From positions 15,013,501 through 15,077,500 of the forward strand of contig NC_088310.1 of NCBI RefSeq assembly GCF_910592395.1: a stretch of 64,000 nucleotides of DNA, in the 5' to 3' direction. The notes under the pieces are model-generated. The model made no database searches. It was not told where the DNA came from and saw only the letters and a program-made list of their open reading frames with translations. A program made the translations under genes and the position numbers. Below are positions 35,532-46,984 of this stretch, piece after piece. The DNA is from Lineus longissimus (taxonomy: Eukaryota; Nemertea; Pilidiophora; Heteronemertea; Lineidae). Positions within the stretch are counted from its first letter, which is position 1. Each line of letters opens with the position of its first letter.

Positions 35532-36571
35532 CGTCGTCCGTTAGCAGGGCACGTTTCGTAACTGTTGGAGCTATTGAGTTGAAACTTGGTACACATGTAC
35601 CCTAATGTAATGACACCTTGGAGACCAAGTTTCGGTCCGATTCGTTTCATGGTTTGGCCACCAGGGGGCCAAACGTTAAAAGTGAAAATATGCAATATCT
35701 CCCTTAATAGTAGTCGGGAAATTTTGAAAAAAATATGGTAGGTACTTCTAGCAAAGGTGCATCACATATCCTCCGGGTTTTTGATTTGACCTCCTTTTCA
35801 AGGTCACAGAGGTCAAATGGTGTAAATTGGCCGTTAGGATGTAACGATGGCACGTTTCTAAACTGCAATGACTATTGATACCAAATTTGGTACACATTTA
35901 CCCCTTAGTCAGGTGATCTCAGGGACCGAAGTTTGGTCCAATATGATTCACCACTTGACCACCAGGGGGCAAAATCCAAAAACCTTAAAAATGTGATTAT
36001 TCCTTAACTTCTTGCCCGATTGCCACCAATTTGATATCATGGGTACATCTAACCACCATACAGTATATGTCACACAGGTTTTTAATTTGACCTTCTTGTC
36101 AAGGTCACAGAGGTCAAATGGCGTAAATTCGCCGTCAGGCCGTAACGATGGCACATTTCTTAACTGCAATGACTATTGATCACAAATTAAGTACACATGT
36201 ACCCCTTGGTCAGGTGATCTCAGGTACCGAAGTTTGGTGCGATCTGATTTGCCGTTTGGCCTCCAGGGAGGGGGCCAAATCCTAAATTCTTCAAAATGCC
36301 ATTATTCCTAGTAATGACTTGCCCGATTGGCACCAATTTTATATCATAGGTACATCTAATTCTAACAACCATTCAATGTGTCACCCGGGTCTTCTTTGAT
36401 TTGACCTACTTTTCAAGGTCACAGAGGTCGAATGTACTGTAAATTGGCCATTTTGGGGAAATTGTAATTGCTTGGACCTACATCAAACCTAACACTACAT
36501 GACACAATACCATGCTCTTTATCCATCTTTCCTCCACATGAGGTGAGCACAATGGCCCTGGCCATTTCATT
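35429..36571 (+). mobile_element. R-family element R5, near-identical to R2
   Basis: From 35542 on it matches R2 with about ten differences by eye over 1,030 bp. Its 5' hairpin is broken: after AGCTCACCTCTTAGCA the second arm is missing and an expanded GTC run (35446-35530) follows directly. CTCF-like cores at 35658-35669 and 35959-35970; DR3 at 35798-35815 and 36099-36116. The frame of arginine codons across the run is a microsatellite artefact. Confidence 0.8.
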
Positions 36572-36839
36572 ACATAAAAGACAGTAGGTACTGTATGTTC
36601 CTGAAGTTTAGGGGGTGTAGAAGCCATGGTTTATGAGATATGGGGGGCCAAAAACCACATTTTCAGCTATTTCCGAGGGGAGTAGCCCAAATCCTTTGAC
36701 CGGCCATATCTCAGAAACTGTTCGAGATAATCCCTCGAAATTTTCAGGGTCCTTTCTTCTAACGAAACCAAACATTTGAGATGCAAAATTATGTCTTTCT
36801 ATCTATTTTGAAATTTTTGCTGCCTATACCAAGTGTAAC

Positions 36840-37461
36840 TATGGCACGTTTCTTAACCGCTGAAGCTCTGAACTTATAATTCGATACACATGACTCCCTA
36901 TGTCATGTTACCTTTGACACTGATTTTTGGCTTGGCCACCAGGAGGCCACAGAAGTGGAAACCTAAAAAGTGTGATATCTCTCATATAAGTGACTCCTTT
37001 TCGATAAAATTTTTATGGTAGGTTCTCCTAGTAAGGATACATCACTTATCATAAGGGTTTTCGATTCGACCTATTTTTCAAGGTCACAGAGGTCAAGTCG
37101 CTTAAATTGGTCGTTTGAATGTAACTATGGCACGTTTCTTAACTGACAAATCTATGAGCTTGAAATTTGGTATACATGACTCCCTTTATCATGTTACCTC
37201 GGATGCCGAATTTTGATCTGATCTGATTCTCGACTTGGCCACCAGGAGGCCAAAACTAAAAAAGTTAAAAAAGTGCAATATCTCACTTATTAGTGACTTG
37301 TTTTCGATGATAAGGTAGGTACTCCAAGCAACGGTACATCACATGTCATACCGACTTTTGTTTGACCTATATACTATACATGTAGCATGTTTCTTAACCA
37401 GGATGAATTCCTAACCACCAAATATCTATGCGGTGAGCACAATGGCCTCTGGCCGTTTCAT
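36840..37461 (+). mobile_element. R-family element, 3' part (R6)
   Basis: Two monomers (CTATGGCACGTTTCTTAACC at 36838 and about 37125) with CCACCAGGAGGC cores and a DR3 at 37078-37095. The terminus is ATGCGGTGAGCACAATGGCC..CGTTTCATT. No 5' end is found. The stretch 36572-36837 before it is unassigned. Confidence 0.65.
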
Positions 37462-38819
37462 TGCACATTAGTTACACTAGCATATACCCATGGAGCGGGC
37501 AAAGTTGAAATGTAATATACATTAGTTAAATGGGCACGATGATTGAGCTACATTAAATTTCTAACGTTACTGAAGTTTTATTAAAGGTTAAACACGAATT
37601 AACTGCATTTAGGGACTTATTGCTGCTATCTACATGCAACCCCCAATAGATTGATTGGAGTACGCTATTTTGCACAATGCATTGAGACCAGTGACAGCAG
37701 GTCCTGTTCAAAATAAGGCCCTCACATATTAGGCATATCACCTACCCACTCCCGTACCCAATGCCACTGTCGGACCAAAGCCAGGAGCATGGAGAGATGC
37801 AGAACGCAATTCAAACTGACAACATCAGTCAGTAAAGAATAAAACAAAGAGCAAGCGCTGGCCACTGTACATATTTTGTCCATCCTGGCATAACTGTTTA
37901 TTGATACCCTGACTGCATGTTCCGGTAGGCCACTCTGCAGAATTTGCCTTATCACTCAGGTCAGTGTTTCTCGAATAGAACTAAAATAGAACAGGCTAAT
38001 CATTAATCTCCCTGCTAATACCCTGCACCATGGACCAGGTTGTATAGCACTACATACGTGCTGGAAGCTAATACTGATGTGGCAGGGAGAATATGCGTGA
38101 AGTTTGTGTATGCTTTTGAGAATGAGCATAGCTGTCCAGTCGACGTGCTCTCTGAAAAGTTGTTATTTATTCTAAAACCACGAAGATATTCGACGTATAA
38201 CACCCTCAGTGACACTCTTCTGTATGATCCAGACCTACGAAGCCAAAGGTTGCAAGAATTCGACGCATTTCCAAGGCCCAATTTTGAAACAAAAATTACC
38301 TCCTAAATAGCGGCCACAACGCGCATTATAGTATAGATATCTAATAAAAGACTCACACCGAACTGATGTCCGCAGTTGATGGGCACTCCCCAATATGAAA
38401 GAACTTATTATGCCAAATATTATTAAATATAGAGTATCAACATGGTCAAAGCCTCTCCTCATCGAATATATTGCCAAGTTGTCAAATATTAGATATCAAA
38501 GCCCTTTACATGAAACACTGTCCCCAAACTAAATATCAAATATCACTAACTCTCTTCCCCCCCCCCCCCCCCCCAGAAGAAAAACATTATCAGGTGATAA
38601 AAAAGTTATTGATGTCGAACATCCTCAACCTTATTTTACCTGATTCTCAAGAATAAAAGCGTGACACATCATTTTCACATTTTGGAAGTAACATTTGAAA
38701 TTTTTTGGAAACGAACTGAACAAAAAAATTTGCATCCCAAGCTGCCCTTTGAGCTTAGGGTTGGAAGTTCAACCTTATATTGGTGTACTTAGTGATGACT
38801 GTAAACGTTATTTTTTCAG
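37462..38819. other. Intron stretch before SART1 exon 3
   Basis: No gene is recognised. Overlapping open frames near 38015-38477 lack domains or splice context. A poly-C run sits near 38558-38574. The acceptor TATTTTTTCAG of the next exon ends at 38819. Confidence 0.4.
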
Positions 38820-38879
38820 CAATCTCTTCAGAGTGGAGGACTCGCTGTAACCAGTGAATATTTCACTGCAGAGGAAATG
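38820..38879 (+). CDS. SART1: SART1 internal exon (partial gene)
   Basis: A 60-nt, phase 0-0 exon reading QSLQSGGLAVTSEYFTAEEM between TTTTTTCAG and ATG|GTGAGT. Human SART1 has, from memory, QSLSTVGPRLASEYLTPEEM at the same position. It joins exon 6972-7045 on the left and exon 42419-42552 on the right in frame. This near-identity in length and the conserved SEY.T.EEM motif make the family call firm. Confidence 0.9.
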
Positions 38880-40698
38880 GTGAGTTTGTAAAGTTTTCAT
38901 TTTTGTGAGTTCATACCGTCATAGCTCAGTGTCCGTCACAATTTTTAAAACAGTGGCCTAACACTAAACACATTCAGTACGGGAGAAAATGGCCTTCTTT
39001 TCCAACAAGTCTGAGGTGGGCCTGGTCGAAATCGATTTCTTTTAGATGTGCAACTTTGGGGCATGTCAACTTGCAGCATAACTGCCTTTGCTTTCCTGTC
39101 ATAATGACGCTTGCTTTTGTTTGAGGCTGTACCCTGATTTTTCAAGGCAGCCCTGAATGCATAATCTAAGCTTTTCTTAAGCAATCTAACATCTACATGG
39201 AGTCTTGGCTCTAGTGTTCTGGCCAATTTCAAATGTGAATTTCAAAATTTGGATCCGTTGGGGGTACTTTTCAGCGGTGGCCCATTGAAAATTGGACCTG
39301 AGACAAGTTACAGACTTACTCCAATTGTTGGGATGGATAGTGCTGCTAAGGACCGTTCTTCTGATACGGGTCTGGACGTGCTAGAGTTAGGTTGTGATAG
39401 GGGAGCGGAGCACGGCCCCCTCCCTCAACCCATGTGTTCCTTCCCAGCGTGCAAAAATTAGCTCATTTTCTCTAGCATTTCATTCTCTGCTTGAGACAAT
39501 TGGTCTATAGTCGATATGATCAATATTTAGCGAATTATGGGCAAAAATATGCAATAGTGTCAGATCCTGAACCCGTGCCCAAGGGATTTAACCCTGAAGC
39601 TATTAACTTGGTACTCATGACCCCCACGGTCAGATGACCTCTAGCTGAATATTAGTCCGGTTTGATTTTTGAATTTCCACCAGGGGACCAAACTGAAAAC
39701 ACAGTCTGATATCTCACCTATTATGCCCACCGTCAACAAAGTTGAGATGGGAGCATTATGTTCTCAGCTAGTTTCAGCATTCACAGGCTCTTCTGCTCAA
39801 GAACTGAAGAACTGCTGGTCTGACAGACTTGCAATTTTTGTGGCATTAAGGCCAAGTGCGTCGAATGTTCCCAGTTGAGTTTGGGCCCGAGCCCAAATCC
39901 AAGATGGTCTTCAAGCTGCCGTCTTTGTTTTTCCCATTTCGCCTCATCAGTAAAGAACCCAGCAGTGATGTCAACCCTGGTGTAGAGAAGGTTCCCTAGT
40001 GATTTAGGACCCAACCCAAAATCTAACATGGCTGCCAGCCGGCCAGCATTGTTTTTGCATTCCGCCCCATAACTTGAGAGCCTGAAACAGTGAAAGGTCT
40101 GAAAGTCCTGCGATCGAAGGTTCCCTAATGGGGTATGACCTGACATGTTATTCAATATTATTGCTGTAAGCCTGCCATCTTTGTTTTGCACCTAACTTAA
40201 GAACCAGTTGAGTGCCGAGAGATCGAGGCTTACATTGCAATTTGTTTTAATCGTGCAATATCTAGTTACTAATTTGTTTTTTGATAAAATTTACTGCTAG
40301 GATAATTACAACACATATTTTGCTGATAAAAGAGGGTTATTGTCGAGGCTGGAACGTTGTCTCTGTCAATCAGTCTGTTTAGTTTCAGGAGCATTCATCT
40401 TTGTGTCATATAATGGACTTATAGAAGGTAGTTCAAGAGTGAAGTTAGGATATCTCCCAAAGCATTCTAAATGAAAATCATCAGATGGAACTCATTAAAA
40501 CAATCAAAGAGCCATTCAAATTTCGAAAATCGGTCTAGCAGTTTTTCTATCAACGATTAAGTAACTCAACTAGTCACCCTTTGTTCTAAAGGGGTTCTAA
40601 CGGATTAACAATAGGAATGGCTTGAAGTCCAGTCTAACAAGTAAAAAAACAGTGAAAAACAGCACAAAATGTCTCATAAGTTCGTTTTATGTCGTTTT
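38880..40698. other. Intron stretch with decayed monomers
   Basis: R-like fragments appear near 39590-39720 (CCACCAGGGGACC near 39677). Other degenerate monomers with AATCCAAGATGG and AATCTAACATGGCTGCC occur around 39890-40170. No gene is seen. Confidence 0.4.
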
Positions 40699-42120
40699 TG
40701 GCTAACCGCAGGGGAGTCTATACAACACTGCTGCTTCCGTCGTCGTTGTCGTCTTTGTTGTCTGTATCCTGCTTAAAAAACAGTGGCAAGTTTCTTAACC
40801 ACTGGCGCTATCAACTTGAAACTTTATACACAGACCCCCCCCCCCCCCCGGGTCAGGTGACTTCAGAAAATGAATTTTGGTCTAATCGGATTCTTGACTT
40901 GCAGCGTTCCCAACTTTCAGAAATCTGCCTTGGCAGCGAAGCCGGTCAGCGAGCGCCGTAGGCAGAGCGGGGACGGTTGTTTTTAATTATGATAAAAAGA
41001 GATCGTAAACTAAACAAGTGTGCTTGCAGTTGTGCCGCAGGTGGATGATAATAGCTGTCGGCGTAAAATCAGCAGTCTCTTTCAATTAATATACAGGGTA
41101 CAACGGGATCAAACGAGTAGATATGTGATGCGTGATTTCAATTTTATTTGGCTTGGCGGGTGAAAAATCCGGCAAGGCGGCAAAGGATGGCAACTTGGCG
41201 GGCGAGTCACTGGAAATTTTCGGGATGGCGGTCTACAATCTCGCCATGGCGACCGCCATGGCGATTAATGGGGTTCGAGAACGCTAGACGTGGCCATCAG
41301 GGGGGCCAGAAGTGGACACCTAAAAAGAGTGATATCTCTTATGAATGACTCCTTTGCGATAAAATGTTTATGGTGGGTTCTCCTAGTCAAGATACATCAG
41401 ATATCGTATGGGTTTTTTATTTGACCTAATTTTCAATGTCACGGAGGTCAAATGACGTAAATTATCCGTTTGAATGTAACTATGGCACGTTTCTTAACCA
41501 ATAAAGCTATGAACTTGAAATTTGGTACACATGACTCACGTCATTGTATGACCTCTGATACTGAATTTATCCCTTTTGAAAATTATAAGGTCAGTTATAA
41601 TGTAAACTTTTGTTGTCTAACCCTTTATAAACTGAATAGGAGTCATAAAGGAACAATGTCTGGGAGTTTCAAAGCAAACTAATCAGTTTTAGGGCAGGTT
41701 TGGAATGTTGACATCTTGGTATAGTTTATGAGCGTGTGATAGTCTTCATTTTTTTCGAACCGCCATTGTAAAAATCGAAATAGCCACTTCCACTAGTATT
41801 TTTCCTTGAGAGCCAGGTCAACACTAGTTTGTTTCAAAATGGAAAGATGGCCATATCGTTCTAAATAGATCGTCGATAGCAACTTAAAAATCGGGTAGGC
41901 CTCAAACCGAATATGTCCGGTCATAGGATCTGGGAACAACTTGTCCGACTGGACATATCCGGTCATAGGGCTGAAAGAATTAATAGTGACTTGTTTTCAA
42001 TGATATTTTTATGGTAGGTACTCGAAGCAACGATACATCACATGTTACATCTTTGGTTTGATCTACATATTATATATGTAGAATATTTCTTAACCAGGAT
42101 GAATTCCTAAGCACCCACTA
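40699..42120 (+). mobile_element. R-family element, degenerate (R7)
   Basis: It begins TTTTTGGCTAACCGCAGGGG like R4. Decayed monomers are interrupted by unrelated sequence near 40905-41280 and 41570-41990. A poly-C run lies at about 40837-40849. The 3' terminus is not conserved. Confidence 0.45.
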
Positions 42121-42418
42121 TCTACATAACAGACGAACTTTGGAATAATCAATAGCCCTGTAGAGCACACGAAGCAAGATCAGAGTTGTGGTAATTCAAT
42201 AAACTTGCCAAGGCTGTTGAGAATGGCCGTACTTTTTGGTATATATTTAGTGGAAAATTCTAGAGTACGTTAAAAACATTTCTTTGCTTTAGCCTGATTG
42301 TTGAGAGCCAAAGGGAGAGACATGTTTCCAGTCTCGTTTGGATACCTGCAGCTTTAAGTGTGCACACTTATATTGGAAACAGATGATTACTCAAATGAAT
42401 GTTTTTTATCTCTCGTAG

Positions 42419-42552
42419 GAGGCTGCCTCATTTAAAAAGGTGAAGAAGAAGGTGAGAAAGATCCGTAAAAAACCAAAGATGTTAAAAGCAGAGGATTTGC
42501 TTCCCTTAGGACTGGATGGCACGGATCATGGTGCAAGGAATACAGACAGAAG
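42419..42552 (+). CDS. SART1: SART1 internal exon, conserved basic motif
   Basis: A 134-nt exon after CTCTCGTAG and before AG|GTATAC, phase 0 in and phase 2 out. It reads EAASFKKVKKKVRKIRKKPK and then MLKAEDLLPLGLDGTDHGAR. Human SART1 has VTFKKTKRRVKKIRKKEKE..ADDLLPLG at this position, so this is the most diagnostic SART1 exon here. No later SART1 exon (the GAIVFNATSEFCRTLGE region, for instance) is found on either strand in the remaining 21 kb. Confidence 0.92.
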
Positions 42553-42628
42553 GTATACTGAAATTTCACCTTCCAATAATGAAAACACCACAAATGGGAG
42601 GTTTGAGAAGGTTCCACTTTCACTTTTT

Positions 42629-43170
42629 AGCTCACCCCTGAGAGGTGAGCTTATGTTATGGTGGAGCGTTTCCGCATCCGTCATCGTCGTCGTCGTTAGC
42701 AAGGCACTTTTTGTACTTATTAGAGCTATCAACTTGATCCTTAGTACATATGTTCCCATTTGAGAGATCCAATTTCAGTCATGTTTGATTCCTGATTGTG
42801 GCACTAGGTGGCCGAAACCGAAAACTGAAAAAGTGCTATATCTTCCTAACTGACGGTTTAATCGTCACCTAATCATTATCATAGGTACTTGTAATGACAA
42901 TACATGACATATCACACAGGTTTTTGATTTGGCCTACTTTTCCAGGTGTTGGCATGTTTGGTATTTTACCTGAGCCATTGACTTGAAACTTGGTACATAC
43001 GTAGCCCTATTTCATGAAACCATGCAAACTAGATTTTGCACCTGTTTAATTCCTGGTTTGGTCACCCGGTGGCTCAAATCGAAAACTTGGGGCTTGATCA
43101 TTGGTAATTTTTTTGTATGTTATAAAGTGTCTCTGAGGGAGGTGAGCACAGTGGCCCTGGCCATTTCATT
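42629..43170 (+). mobile_element. R-family element R8, short
   Basis: 5' AGCTCACCCCTGAGAGGTGAGCT hairpin, GTC microsatellite, two diverged monomers, and 3' GAGGTGAGCACAGTGGCCCTGGCCATTTCATT. The CTCF-like and DR3 motifs are degenerate, so it is an older or different subfamily. It starts 76 bp after the SART1 exon. Confidence 0.7.
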
Positions 43171-43384
43171 TCAAATGAGAAACTTGGATGAGTGTCTCGA
43201 GGTTATTTTCATAGTTTCTCTGCAGAGGGTACTGTGGATGGACACCAAATACTGTGCAGTAAGTTTCTATCCAGGAGCTGCTCTCTCAGTACATGACGTG
43301 AACTCTGCTGTGTAAACGTCCTATGTGCTAGTCTGGCATTATATTGCTGCTCTGCTCTTTAAATCTTAGGGAAAATATGTCTCA

Positions 43385-43565
43385 TTTTCACCTTGGTAAA
43401 TCCACAATTGACCATGGTAAATTGCAGCAGTCCACCATGGTGAATTGCGATGGTAAATTATTTCAACATAGTAAAACCTGCATTCAACAAGGTAAACTCT
43501 GATTTCACTGTGGTAATTGCTGAATTCACCATGGTTAATTCATAATTGACCATGGTGAAGCTGAC
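43385..43565. repeat. CCATGG-centred minisatellite
   Basis: About seven degenerate units of 25-30 bp built on ACCATGGTRAATT, each with a CCATGG palindrome or a decayed form of it. Confidence 0.6.
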
Positions 43566-43672
43566 ATCTTTTTCGTAAAACTGAGTTGACGGCACTGTGG
43601 CCTTTTGTTCTGGAAGGTGAGTTATTTGCTAATATCGCCTTTCAGAGATAGACATTATAAACAACCTTTTTT

Positions 43673-44230
43673 GGCTCACCTGTCTTAAGGACAGGGGAGC
43701 TATAGTGATAGCGGGTTGTCGGTCGTCCGTTTTACAATGGTGGCATGTTTCTTAACCGCTGGACCTAGAAACTTAAAACTTAGTGTGTGGGTCTCTTGGG
43801 GCAACAGTAACTTGTATACCGAAATTCGGCGCAATTTGATTGTTCTGGCATACAGGGGGCGCTTTGTGAAAACCTTCTTTTGGCCATAACTCCTGAACGC
43901 TGCTAGCTAGTATAACGATACTTTTATCGTGGCCTCATCTGGTGATAGTGCATCACATATAGTACGGGTTTCTGATGTGGTGTACTTTTCAAGGTCACTG
44001 AGGTCAAAGTTGGAAAAAACAAAAAATGTGACACGTTTTGTCATTGTTTTACATAGCAACTTCAAAACCTGGAAAAATGTATGACAGGAAGACCTTCTCC
44101 GGGGCTCAAAATTTCAGCTCGTAACAACTTCAGATATGGCCACTGGGGCCTGACCCAAAACGGATCTAAGGGATATAAATTTCAAATTTGACCACCAGGT
44201 GGTCAGACACGAAAGTTGGCCTAATCTAGC
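43673..44230 (+). mobile_element. R-family-like element R9
   Basis: The 5' end folds as CTCACCTGTC/GACAGGGGAG. Its monomers keep TTTCTTAACCGCTGGACCTA and TCAAGGTCACTGAGGTCA (43989-44006). A late monomer has CCACCAGGTGGT. The 3' boundary is not seen. Confidence 0.5.
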
Positions 44231-44465
44231 TAATGAGTCATGTCGTAAACACAGCTGTTCCCCATATTTCATCTGGCCTAAGTTGAGAAAGAAAGAAGAG
44301 TCAAAAAAATTATTATAAATCTGTCAACACTTATGACAGAGGGAACAATCTTTGATTGATGCCGGAGATTGATGTAGGTTGTGTTGGTTGTTATTCCGAT
44401 TCCTCTTGTGTCAAAATCATGGACAACTTGTCCTTGCCCCAATACCCCAGTGGTTGCCATGTCTG

Positions 44466-44485
44466 CCTAACCCTAACCCTAACCC
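44466..44485 (+). repeat. Short CCCTAA telomere-like run
   Basis: About three CCCTAA units (CCTAACCCTAACCCTAACCC). This matches the TTAGGG telomere type of most animals but is too short to mean anything more. Confidence 0.6.
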
Positions 44486-44762
44486 ACATATGCCTATGGC
44501 AATAAACGCTAAATTTCTTTTTTCAAAATTCCCGTTTGATGATGTCACCTTTGACCCAGTTTCGCTTCGACGAATGCATAGTAACCGGATCACGTAAGAC
44601 TGACGTCACCGGCCGGCATCACTGCCTCTCAACCATTGACCCAGTTTCGCTTTAGCATATCCGCCGTTTCACCCATTCAGTCAGTGCACAAAAATAGTCC
44701 TTGGATTTTGACCAAAGCAAAAGGTCATCATTACAACAAGATTTGTTTTATCAGGTAATAAA

Positions 44763-44957
44763 TGTGACCCACCACAGCAAAAAAGTTGCATGTCGCTTTG
44801 AGCTTGACAGGTTGAGACGAGACGGACTGGTTGTTCATTTCACTATTGTCTGCCTTTTGTGAAATCTGAGTGTATCAATTTCTTCTATTATGTCCTGGTG
44901 TCCTTTTAGGCTGATCTTCTGTGCGACATGCGACCCATTTTGCTGTGGTGGGTCACA
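44763..44957. mobile_element. 195-bp MITE
   Basis: Inverted repeats of about 34 bp start TGTGACCCACCACAGCAAAA and end TTTTGCTGTGGTGGGTCACA. No coding capacity. It is flanked by AAA on both sides, which may or may not be a target duplication. Confidence 0.8.
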
Positions 44958-44996
44958 AAAGTATTGTGATGAAGTGTTATTGTTTACTTATTAACC

Positions 44997-45131
44997 ATGA
45001 GATGGAAAATATTTCATGTAATTTGCGGATGGATACTCCTGATCCCATTTTCCAGTCTTTCCCATGGCCAGCAGCTAGCTGACGAACTTGCACCGGCTCA
45101 TGGATGGTCTCAGTCTCAGCTTGAAATCAAG
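44997..45131 (+). CDS. Possible first exon with signal peptide
   Basis: ATG at 44997 opens a 45-codon stretch ending at ATCAAG|GTAAGA. It begins MRWKIFHVICGWILLIPFSS, a typical secretory signal peptide with a hydrophobic core and a likely cleavage after SHG or nearby, then QQLADELAPAHGWSQSQLEIK. No second exon is recognised. It may be a genuine 5' exon of an unknown secreted protein within the SART1 intron or a chance reading. There is no evidence of a promoter. Confidence 0.3.
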
Positions 45132-46059
45132 GTAAGATTTTTATATTTTTGTTCCCGAATATGCAGATTTATCGGTAATGATGCCTTGATGGGGATGATT
45201 ATCGGAATTCCGCTGGTTATTCAAGATTTTGTGAGTTTTGGGTCATTGTTTTGATGGGTAGTTGACAATCTTGGGTCGATCATGGCCATTCTGAGCAAGT
45301 TGACCAATTTTTCTCTCGTCAAAATGGACCAAATACAAAATCACACCAACTTTCCTATTAACTAAAACTATGAAGATTACAAGTACAAATACCTCTAAAA
45401 TACAGGCCTAAAGTGTCTAATCAATTAATAAATCCTAAATCCTTTAAATTTGGCAAAGTCGCAAACAAAACATAAAATTCTTACTATTGTATGAAAAAGC
45501 AATGGTCGACAATGGAATTTTTGTTCCGAATTTTTGCCAATGTTTTCGACCACTGTGCCCTCAAATTGGCTCTAAATGACTCCAAACAACCCTGACATAA
45601 CTCGTAGGTTGTATCACTATACAAAATAAGAGCTTTATAAACCTGTCTAAAAATACCGAAATAGGGCCGTATTCATATCGATTCTCACCTTGTTAGACAG
45701 GCCAGCAGAAAATGTACTGCATGCAGTGACACTTGTGTGTAATGTACATATAGGATAGGCCTGTGCAAAATCGTCATTAATCAGATGACAATTGTGACAT
45801 AGTATTGCCACACTTGTGCGGTCAGAACTGTCGTTAGGATTATTGTCACCATTATTATTGAATTAACGTCATGTGACGTAAATGGCGATAATATGCACAA
45901 TGTTGCGATAAACCTGTGTATCAAGAGCAGCATAGATGAAGGGCGTATGATGTGACAGCTCTCTGTATATTTTGTCAAACCCCTGTATGAAGACAAGCAA
46001 AGATGAAGGACCTACAATTTGTTGATCAGATCTCGCCGATTTTTCTAATGTGCATTGGA
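45132..46059. other. Intron stretch, nothing recognised
   Basis: AT-rich low-copy sequence, no element ends or exons seen. Confidence 0.4.
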
Positions 46060-46625
46060 GGTGATTGGGGAAAGGTTCCTTTCAAAAATTGGCACTCTGA
46101 GAATTCCAGTATGGCCGCCGAGGCAGCTATCTTGAATTTGTTTTCCGACCATTTCGGGGAGAAGAGTTGATCTTATCGCGCCGATTTTTCTAGTGTGCTT
46201 TGAAGGTTCCTTTTGAAAATTGGCGCTCTGAGAATTCCGCCACGGGAGCCATCTTGAATTTGGTTTCCGACCATTTCAGGGAGAACATTTGATCTGATTG
46301 TGCGAATTTCTCTGGTGTTCGTTGGAGATGATGTGCGGAAGGTTCCTCTTGAAAATTGGCGCTCTTTGACAATTCCAGTATGGCCACCACGGCAGTCATC
46401 TTGAATTTGGTTCCCGACCACTTTGGGGAGAACAGTTGATCTGAGCGAGCCAATTTCTCTGATGTTTGTTTGAGATGATTGGGGGAAGGTTCCTTTGGAA
46501 ATTTGGCGCTCTGAGAATTACAGTATGGCCCCACGGCAGCCATCTTGAATTTGTTTTCCGACCATTTCAGGGAGAACGTTTGATCTCGGCGTGTGATTCG
46601 CATGTGTACAGAAAGGTTCCTTTGG
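46060..46625. repeat. ~130-bp monomers, five units
   Basis: Units with TTCCGACCATTTCAGGGAGA, GGTTCCTTTTGAAAATTGGC and GGCAGCCATCTTGAATTTG repeat five times. They resemble the W-family monomers at 2914-3670. Open frames on the minus strand are by-products of the repeat. Confidence 0.65.
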
Positions 46626-46984
46626 AAAAATCATTGTTTACTGGCCTTTTATCTGTTAAAGACAGTGATAATTCAATGACATTTTGTGGGTGCCCTCATT
46701 GTTTACAGCCACAACAAAGGCAGACATTGTCAGGGCTGACTGAATCTCGATCCAAACCAGTTATCGCAGACCATGGCTGTCATGGTTGACTGCACTCTGG
46801 CCTGTGATCATTAGTGCAGCATGCACTAAGGGCTCTTCTGTCAAGAAAAAAATTCTCCCCTTTCAGTTGTAAATCTGTTATTAGTAGAATAACTGTTGTA
46901 GTTATGTCATTTTTCTCCCCATTTGATGGACACATGATAATGTTTTTTCTCCATTTGATTTCAACTATTTCCATTACTTTTCAG

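Noticed and set aside
35396-35605. Frame with about 30 consecutive arginine codons
   Set aside because: It is a reading of the GTC microsatellite at the 5' end of R5; the opposite strand gives poly-threonine. Not a gene.
43226-43258. Small exon-like segment between CTCTGCAG and GTAAGT
   Set aside because: It would fit the SART1 phase but does not resemble the next SART1 segment; more likely a chance pair of splice-like sites.
44466-44485. Chromosome end or telomere fusion
   Set aside because: Only about three CCCTAA units, flanked by ordinary intron sequence.
46173-46603. Minus-strand frames of 82 and 137 codons with repeated motifs
   Set aside because: They follow the 130-bp tandem monomers and have no independent coding signs.
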